DNA from: CAZLWA01 sp964563165
GTDB lineage: Bacteria; CLD3; SB21
Direction: 5' to 3'
DNA length: 20,007 nt
Assembly (NCBI GenBank): GCA_964563165.1
Contig: CAZLWA010000071.1
Span: forward strand, 1 to 20,007
The notes beneath the pieces are model-generated. The model saw only the letters and a program-made list of their open reading frames with translations, did not search any database and had not been told where the DNA came from. Every line of letters begins with the position of its first letter. The stretch's first letter is position 1. The position numbers and the translations under genes are program-made. Shown here piece by piece: positions 15,405 to 20,007 of this stretch.

Positions 15405-15507
15405 GATTTTAGTAGGAATGCGAATGAATAGTCAGAATTTACTGCTCACGAAAAACACTCAGCCCGGGCGGGTGCGACCGAGGGATATGGAAATTGAGAT
15501 AAATTAT

Positions 15508-15535
15508 TTGACGTTAGATAAAGAACCCATAAGAT
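15508..15535 (+). promoter_or_regulatory. Weak candidate promoter in the 15.4-15.77 kb gap
   Basis: TTGACG (15508-15513) and TAAGAT (15530-15535) are 16 bases apart. A purine-rich GGAGGTAGGAG lies directly downstream at 15541-15551. This would serve the small ORF at 15573 and perhaps the gene at 15767. Confidence 0.35.
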
Positions 15536-15572
15536 CAGCCGGAGGTAGGAGTTAATTGAAGGCTAAGTTTAA

Positions 15573-15716
15573 ATGAAACAATTTGAAAAAGCAACTGTAA
15601 ATTCGGCTTTCGCAGTTTCACCGTTTCAGCTTTCTCAATTTGCTGCGCGTTTCTCCATCGTTGAGGCGGCCCGGACAGGCAACAAAATTATTGCAAACCA
15701 TAGTAAAAACCACTAA
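15573..15716 (+). CDS. Possible 47-residue small protein
   Basis: ATG to TAA encodes MKQFEKATVNSAFAVSPFQL plus 27 more residues ending NKIIANHSKNH. It has no signal peptide or known motif. Upstream, GGAGGTAGGAG precedes a TTG-started six-codon ORF (15556-15576) whose TGA overlaps this ATG as ATGA, so translational coupling is conceivable. Against it, the region also holds an imperfect inverted repeat and composition is not clearly coding. The rest of the gap 15392-15766 shows no gene. Confidence 0.2.
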   Translation: MKQFEKATVNSAFAVSPFQLSQFAARFSIVEAARTGNKIIANHSKNH

Positions 15717-15766
15717 GCTATTGGCGAATAACGTCTAGTGAAAATTAAGAAACTTTCATTATCTCA

Positions 15767-16168
15767 ATGATTCGATATTTATTTCTTTTATCAACATGGG
15801 CAGGCTGTTTGGCGTCTTCATCAGTCATGGAATACCGATATGCGGACGGCAATGGAAATTCATTTATCGTCACTCCGGGCGGGAACAACTATTTAGAATA
15901 TAAACCCGTCACGCGCGAAGAAAGTTCCAGCGGGGAGTATGACGGCGGGAAACCGGTAAGACGAGAGATCTCGGCCGGCGAACTGGCCAGGATCAAAACA
16001 TTGATCGATGCGGCTACTTCCAACAAAAGCGAACATATTGAAAATCGCGTGAAGGGATCCGGACTGATCTCCGTTTCCGGCGCCTCCGGCAGTAATACGT
16101 ATCTCATTCGCGGTAATTCAAAAGAAGTCGCCGAACTTGAAAACTATCTGCGCACGCTTCTTCAATAA
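15767..16168 (+). CDS. Small exported protein, possibly a lipoprotein
   Basis: A 133-residue protein that I do not recognise. The N-terminus MIRYLFLLSTWAGCLASSS is a short hydrophobic signal; WAGC resembles a lipobox with Cys14, but Trp at position -3 is atypical, so SP-I cleavage is also possible. The mature part begins 'MEYRYADGNGNSFIVTPGG' and has alternating beta-type and charged segments. It ends with 'NTYLIRGNSKEVAELENYL', a pattern often seen in small periplasmic proteins. No good ribosome binding site precedes the ATG. Codon use looks like its neighbours. It is followed by about 100 bases without features, then the toxin-antitoxin promoter. Confidence 0.65.
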   Translation: MIRYLFLLSTWAGCLASSSVMEYRYADGNGNSFIVTPGGNNYLEYKPVTREESSSGEYDGGKPVRREISAGELARIKTLIDAATSNKSEHIENRVKGSGLISVSGASGSNTYLIRGNSKEVAELENYLRTLLQ

Positions 16169-16268
16169 TCATTTTCCGACTAAATTTGTTTCGTATAATC
16201 TTTCGTCTCCAACCGACTCAGTACCGGCCCAACGGGAAGCCGACAAACTGAATTCTTAATTTTTTCAT

Positions 16269-16297
16269 TTGCTTTTGTGTATCAAATGTAATACATT
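16269..16297 (+). promoter_or_regulatory. Toxin-antitoxin promoter and palindromic operator
   Basis: TTGCTT (16269-16274) and TACATT (16292-16297) are 17 bases apart. The -10 forms the right half of a perfect palindrome AATGTA-A-TACATT (16285-16297), and another TGTAT half-site lies at 16278-16282. Ribbon-helix-helix antitoxins of the RelB/DinJ type repress their own operon from such sites overlapping the promoter, so autoregulation is expected. Confidence 0.6.
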
Positions 16298-16321
16298 CTG
16301 TAGAAAAGAAAGGTGAAAAGA

Positions 16322-16582
16322 ATGTCAAAGACAGCTATCATACACGCCCGCATTGAGCCTAAGTTAAAGGCCGAAGTGGAGGCTATCCTGGAAAAATTCG
16401 GGCTTAACACAACCGACGCCGTTACTTTATTCTACAAACAAGTGAAGCACTTTAAAGGGCTGCCCTTCGACGTTCGAATCCCGAATAAAGAAACCATAAA
16501 AGCCATCGAGGAAGCCAACAAAGATGCCGGCTTGAAAAGGTTCGGCTCCGTCAGGGAATTGATGAAGGATCTCGATAGTTGA
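16322..16582 (+). CDS. RelB/DinJ family antitoxin
   Basis: An 86-residue antitoxin. The N-terminal ribbon-helix-helix DNA-binding domain reads 'TAIIHARIEPKLKAEVEAIL' then 'GLNTTDAVTLFYKQV'. It is followed by the RelB/DinJ hallmark 'GLPFDVRIPNKET..AI' and a charged C-terminal helix that would wrap the toxin. The frame is open to a GTG at 16313, but that GTG lies within the ribosome binding site AAAGGTG, which is well spaced for the ATG at 16322, so I use the ATG. The stop TGA overlaps the toxin start by four bases (TTGA), giving translational coupling. Confidence 0.93.
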   Translation: MSKTAIIHARIEPKLKAEVEAILEKFGLNTTDAVTLFYKQVKHFKGLPFDVRIPNKETIKAIEEANKDAGLKRFGSVRELMKDLDS

Positions 16583-16845
16583 AAATCGTCAGAACTTCAA
16601 CCTTCAAGCGCGACTACAAGCGGGCCGTGAAAAGAAACTTTCGTATCGAAAACCTGGCTGAAATTATTTCACGGTTAGCCAGAGGCGACGCCTTGGAAGT
16701 GAAACATAGAAACCACCGGCTTTCCGGTGACTTCAGAAATTGCCTGGAATGCCATATCACTTCCGACTGGCTATTGATCTATCAAATCAAAGAAGATGAA
16801 CTTATTTTAATCCGAACAGGAACGCACAGCGATTTATTTGAGTAA
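16579..16845 (+). CDS. yafQ: YafQ-type RelE-superfamily mRNA interferase toxin
   Basis: An 88-residue toxin predicted to cut mRNA at the ribosome, held inactive by the antitoxin encoded just upstream. All the residues I associate with YafQ catalysis are present: H46, H59, D63 with W64, H83 and F87, within 'HRLSGDFRNCLECHITSDWL' and 'RTGTHSDLF'. The length is normal and no damage is visible, so the module is probably active. The start is TTG, overlapping the antitoxin stop as TTGA; a poor start codon here would keep toxin below antitoxin levels. The next gene starts within about 20 bases downstream and may be co-transcribed. Confidence 0.93.
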   Translation: MKIVRTSTFKRDYKRAVKRNFRIENLAEIISRLARGDALEVKHRNHRLSGDFRNCLECHITSDWLLIYQIKEDELILIRTGTHSDLFE

Positions 16846-16861
16846 AGGGGAAATGTCACCG

Positions 16862-17269
16862 ATGTCATCCGAAATCAAATTCAAAAATTTTTCAAATATT
16901 CCGGTCAACCGGTTCTTCGAATTGGAACTGATTTCACATTCTGACGAAAGTGTCATTCTTGCGATGAGGGTAATACCTGAATATCTGCAGGAACAAGGTG
17001 TAGTTCATGGCGCTATTCTCACTGCGATCGCCGATACATCGGCGGTATATTTATTTTACCCCCACCTCGCGGAAGATCAAAAAATTACCAGCATCGAGTT
17101 TAAAGTCAATTTTCTCGCACCGGCTCTGAATAATTCGAAGCCCGTCAAAGCGCATGCGAAAGTCGTGAAAAAAGGGCGAAAGATCGGATTGGCGGACGTG
17201 GAGGTCTTCCAGGATGAAAAGCTCATTCTGAAAGGGCTCTTTACGTATCTTTTTTTCAAAGGCGAATAA
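16862..17269 (+). CDS. PaaI-type hotdog-fold thioesterase
   Basis: A ~135-residue protein of the hotdog acyl-CoA thioesterase superfamily. The core motif 'GVVHGAILTAIADTSAVYLF' holds the central-helix HG and the AD pair characteristic of PaaI-like enzymes. It is followed by 'ITSIEFKVNFLAPA' and 'AKVVKKGRKIGLADVEVF', the usual beta strands. It would hydrolyse a short or aromatic acyl-CoA; the substrate cannot be read. Three starts are possible: TTG at 16838, ATG at 16853, ATG at 16862. AAAGGGG ends at 16850, too close to the second, so I choose the third. It follows the toxin stop closely, perhaps by read-through, but no functional link to the TA module is evident. Confidence 0.85.
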   Translation: MSSEIKFKNFSNIPVNRFFELELISHSDESVILAMRVIPEYLQEQGVVHGAILTAIADTSAVYLFYPHLAEDQKITSIEFKVNFLAPALNNSKPVKAHAKVVKKGRKIGLADVEVFQDEKLILKGLFTYLFFKGE

Positions 17270-17333
17270 CTTGCTTTCGTGTGGAATTATTATTATCCTA
17301 CGGGCGTTATTAATATATCTGTTCATTGAAATT

Positions 17334-17694
17334 GGGGACGAATTGGCTTCGACGGGTTTAGGCCGCTAAGGGTTGCGTGCCGCGCTTTTTCTGTGTACGC
17401 GTTAAATAAGCGGAAAAAAGACAAACAACAACAATGCTTATGCATTGGCTGCCTAAGGATTAATTTCCTGCAGTCCGTTTTGGTTTACTCCCGTTTGTCG
17501 GGGTTTATCAAGATGTCATTTTTGACAGACTAACCAAGTTCCAATGCTCGGAGGAACAAGGTGAAATTTTATCGAGCTCGCGGATTCGTTTTTTGTCTGT
17601 TTTTTATGGATCCGTTAAAATAAAAACTCGACTACGCATGTAGACATTCTTAGTAACTTATTCCCGGACACGGGTTCAATTCCCGTCGTCTCCA
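17334..17694 (+). ncRNA. ssrA: Transfer-messenger RNA (tmRNA)
   Basis: One-piece tmRNA of about 361 nt that rescues stalled ribosomes and tags the protein for degradation. The 5' end GGGGACG pairs with CGTCTCC at 17687-17693 (one G-U pair). The 5' domain has the conserved 'TGGCTTCGACGGG', and the 3' domain has the T-arm ACGGG-TTCAATT-CCCGT. Encoded CCA is not contiguous with the acceptor end. The tag frame at 17421-17456 gives (T)NNNNAYALAA then TAA, ending in the expected ALAA degron. The resume codon is inferred as ACA, because the usual GCA is absent. Pseudoknot regions lie between the tag and the tRNA-like end. Confidence 0.97.
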
Positions 17695-17702
17695 CTCCAA
17701 GT

Positions 17703-17743
17703 AGCCATCACACCCAAACCGGGGTTTGATGGCTTTTTGTTTT
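17703..17743 (+). terminator. Terminator of tmRNA
   Basis: AGCCATCA (17703-17710) pairs with TGATGGCT (17727-17734), with an inner AAACC/GGTTT stem, followed by TTTTTGTTTT. It sits just downstream of the tmRNA 3' end. The next 160 bases up to 17907 hold no gene I can support. Confidence 0.9.
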
Positions 17744-17907
17744 ATGGATCCAATACCGCCGCGTCCTTCATGAATACCCGGCAAAAACCTTCGCCACTTA
17801 TTGATCACATAAGCGTATGTTGCGAATACAACCCGACCCTTTGAATCGTTCAGCTTCAGGGGATAATTTTCAAAAATATTATTTTACCTGCCTTTCGAAA
17901 GGATGTC

Positions 17908-20007
17908 ATGAAACGGATACAAACGATCTTAGCTTGCTGCTTGCTGGCACTGGCCTCTTATTCAGCCGTGGCTCAAAAAACAAATGCGCCGGCCGCCTCG
18001 GATTCCTTGAAAAACATATCGCTGGCCGGCTTAAAATTCAGAAGTGTCGGTCCGGCTTTCACGGGCGGCCGGGTGGTCGATCTCGCCGTCAACCCCAAAA
18101 ACTCAGCTGAATACTACATTGCTTCCGGTCACGGGTCGTTGTGGAAGACAGTCAATAATGGCATCACGTTTTCACCCGTTTTTGACGGGCAAAAATCATA
18201 TTCGATCGGATGCGTAACGATCGACCCATCCAATACCAATATCGTTTGGGTCGGAACAGGCGAAAGCAATAACCAGACGAATGTGATCTTCGGCGATGGC
18301 GTATACAAAAGCGAAGACGGAGGAAAAAGCTGGAAGAATATGGGGCTGGGCGAATCCGAATATGTTGGGGGCATCGTGATCGATCCGGGTAATTCAAATA
18401 TAGTATATGTCGCCGCATACGGCCCGTTCAGGAATGAGGGAGGCGAGAGGGGAATTTACAAGACCGTCGACGGGGGAAAAACCTGGACACGCGTACTTTT
18501 CATCAGTGAATATACCGGTTGTTATCAGGTGCATATGGATCCGAGATATTCGAATATCCTGTACGCTGTGGCTCATCAGCGATTCAAAAAATTGTATTCC
18601 ACGGTCAGCGGAGGTCCGGAGAGCGCGATCTACCGTAGCACGGACAGCGGGGTAACATGGCAGAAGATCATGAGCGGCTTACCTTCGGAAGATGTGGGAA
18701 GAATAGGCATGGCGGTTTCGCCGGCGAATCCCGATGTGCTCTACGCTATTGTACAGGCGAAAGAAAAAGGCGGAGTCTACCGCAGCCACGACCGCGGCGC
18801 CAGCTGGACCAAACGAAGCAGTTATGTCTCGACCTACCCCTTCTATTTTCAGGAATTGTTTTGTGACACGAAAGATGAAAATCTTGTCTACAGCATGGAT
18901 GTATTTAATCAAGTGAGCCGTGACGGCGGCACCACCTGGAGCAATCTCGGCGAAAAATCAAAGCACGTCGATAATCACGCGTTGTGGATCGATCCCGTCA
19001 ACAACAAACATCTGCTCTCCGGATGCGACGGCGGGGTGTACGAATGCTGGGACCAGGGAAAAAATTGGGACTTCAAGAGCAATCTTCCTATTGCGGAAAT
19101 TTATAAAGTATCGACCGATAATGCGCTGCCGTTCTATAATGTGTACGCCGGCACGCAGGATAATAACAGTTTTGCGGGGCCGTCTCGTACGATCAGCTCA
19201 GCAGGTATTACTAACCAGGATTGGTATTTCACGCTGGGCGGCGATGGATTTGAAACGCAGGCGGACTGGAAAGATCCGGACCTATTGTATGTACAATCAC
19301 AAAACGGCGGTCTGGTTCGGTTTGATAAAAAAACGGGCGAACAATTATACATCAAACCTATTGATACCGCCGACGTCGCCTACCGGTTCGATTGGGACGC
19401 CGCCCTGCTGATATCACGTCATGATAATAAGCGGTTGTACTTTGGAGGTAACAGACTTTTCCGCACGGATGACCGGGGGAATACCTGGACACTGATCAGC
19501 CCCGATCTGACCCGAGGAGTGCCGCAAAAAATATTGAGAATGCAAGGCAAAAGCTGGAGTTTCGATGAGTTGGCTTCCAAAGGATCGATGGCCCAAATCA
19601 GCGCGATCGCGGAATCCCCGTTGGATCAAAATATATTGTATGTGGGTTCCGGCGACGGATTGATTTACGTCACCTACGACGGCGGCAAAACATGGACGAA
19701 ACCATCTTCGATACCCGGGTTGCCGGAATATGCCAGGATCCATCAGATCATCGCATCCTCCCATGATAAATCAGCAGCATACGCTGCGTGCCATAATTTT
19801 TCAGACGGCGATTATAGACCTTATCTATATAAGACGGCTGACGGCGGCAAGACTTGGACTTCCATCAATGCCAATCTTCCGAAGAAAGGGTCTACCTATA
19901 CCATCGCCGAAGACCATGTTGATCCCAACCTGTTATTTACCGGCACGTTATTCGGGCTTTATTTTTCGAACTCCGGAGGCCGGGAATGGATCCCGCTCAA
20001 CAACGGC
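17908..20007 (+). CDS. Secreted VPS10/sortilin-like Asp-box (BNR) beta-propeller protein (3' partial)
   Basis: Exactly 700 codons are visible, with the frame still open at the right edge. The N-terminus MKRIQTILACCLLALASYSAVAQ is a signal peptide with probable cleavage after AVA. The body is a series of Asp-box repeats of the S.D.G.TW type: SEDGGKSW, TVDGGKTW, STDSGVTW, SHDRGASW, SRDGGTTW, TDDRGNTW, TYDGGKTW and TADGGKTW. Each follows a 'DP.N.NI.YVG.G'-like strand. This is the large multi-bladed propeller of VPS10/sortilin-like proteins and exo-xyloglucanase-type (GH74-like) relatives, common in FCB genomes and often ~1000 residues long. AAAGGAT precedes the ATG at 17908. Whether it is an enzyme or a binding protein, and whether it ends in a type IX sorting domain, cannot be seen. 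Confidence 0.92.
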   Translation, partial: MKRIQTILACCLLALASYSAVAQKTNAPAASDSLKNISLAGLKFRSVGPAFTGGRVVDLAVNPKNSAEYYIASGHGSLWKTVNNGITFSPVFDGQKSYSIGCVTIDPSNTNIVWVGTGESNNQTNVIFGDGVYKSEDGGKSWKNMGLGESEYVGGIVIDPGNSNIVYVAAYGPFRNEGGERGIYKTVDGGKTWTRVLFISEYTGCYQVHMDPRYSNILYAVAHQRFKKLYSTVSGGPESAIYRSTDSGVTWQKIMSGLPSEDVGRIGMAVSPANPDVLYAIVQAKEKGGVYRSHDRGASWTKRSSYVSTYPFYFQELFCDTKDENLVYSMDVFNQVSRDGGTTWSNLGEKSKHVDNHALWIDPVNNKHLLSGCDGGVYECWDQGKNWDFKSNLPIAEIYKVSTDNALPFYNVYAGTQDNNSFAGPSRTISSAGITNQDWYFTLGGDGFETQADWKDPDLLYVQSQNGGLVRFDKKTGEQLYIKPIDTADVAYRFDWDAALLISRHDNKRLYFGGNRLFRTDDRGNTWTLISPDLTRGVPQKILRMQGKSWSFDELASKGSMAQISAIAESPLDQNILYVGSGDGLIYVTYDGGKTWTKPSSIPGLPEYARIHQIIASSHDKSAAYAACHNFSDGDYRPYLYKTADGGKTWTSINANLPKKGSTYTIAEDHVDPNLLFTGTLFGLYFSNSGGREWIPLNNG

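Noticed and set aside
15690..15760. Integron attC-like site near AACGTCTAG
   Set aside because: The core RYYYAAC and GTTRRRY motifs and the paired inner boxes are absent, and no integrase is present.
16313..16321. GTG start for the antitoxin
   Set aside because: The GTG is part of the AAAGGTG ribosome binding site of the ATG at 16322.
17817..18110. 97-residue plus-strand ORF
   Set aside because: It is out of frame with the signal peptide and Asp-box protein starting at 17908, which has a ribosome binding site and 700 open codons.

Overview
The window looks like chromosomal DNA from an uncultured or little-studied member of the FCB group (Calditrichota, KSB1, Ignavibacteriota, Marinimicrobia or similar). 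The best clue is the C-terminus of the first protein: a type IX secretion (por) sorting domain of the 'NYPNPFNPSTTIKF...VYNILGQ.V' kind, which is typical of these lineages. Supporting this are a large secreted Asp-box beta-propeller protein at the right edge and several short SP-II lipoproteins. Several genes have clear Shine-Dalgarno sites (AGGAGA, AAGGTG, AGGAGG), unlike most Bacteroidota proper. Base composition looks even and there is no integrase, transposase, phage gene or CRISPR array.

Layout. 2-3472: 3' part of a giant secreted cadherin-like repeat protein. 3482-3555: AGC/GCT-rich palindromic intergenic repeat. 3583-4143: lipoprotein. 4150-5841 (minus): rpmB, terminator, DUF4416 gene and an ABC ATPase. 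5947-7758 (minus): a 603-aa protein with four ~80-residue repeats and no known function. 8044-8607: Met/Lys/Ala-rich lipoprotein with a strong terminator. 8679-10409 (minus): TSUP transporter followed by coaA. 10641-13391: hybrid histidine kinase with an N-terminal V4R/XylR_N sensor. 13459-13531: tRNA-Lys(CUU), followed by two degenerate 61-nt tRNA-like copies in an 84-bp tandem repeat. 13823-15391 (minus): B12-binding radical SAM protein whose only sensible start codon is ACG. 15392-15766: non-coding or small-ORF region. 15767-16168: small exported protein. 16269-16845: DinJ/YafQ-type toxin-antitoxin module with a palindromic operator, followed by a hotdog thioesterase. 17334-17694: tmRNA (ssrA) and its terminator. 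17908-20007: start of a VPS10/sortilin-like Asp-box protein, cut by the window edge.

The genes do not form one pathway. They are a mix of housekeeping functions (L28, pantothenate kinase, tRNA, tmRNA), envelope and secreted proteins, one signalling protein and one small TA cassette. I see no clear new multi-gene system. The points most worth following up are the tRNA-Lys gene with degenerate tandem copies, the ACG start with an ideal Shine-Dalgarno site, the four-repeat 603-aa protein, the Met-rich lipoprotein, and the zinc-site V4R domain fused to a hybrid kinase.
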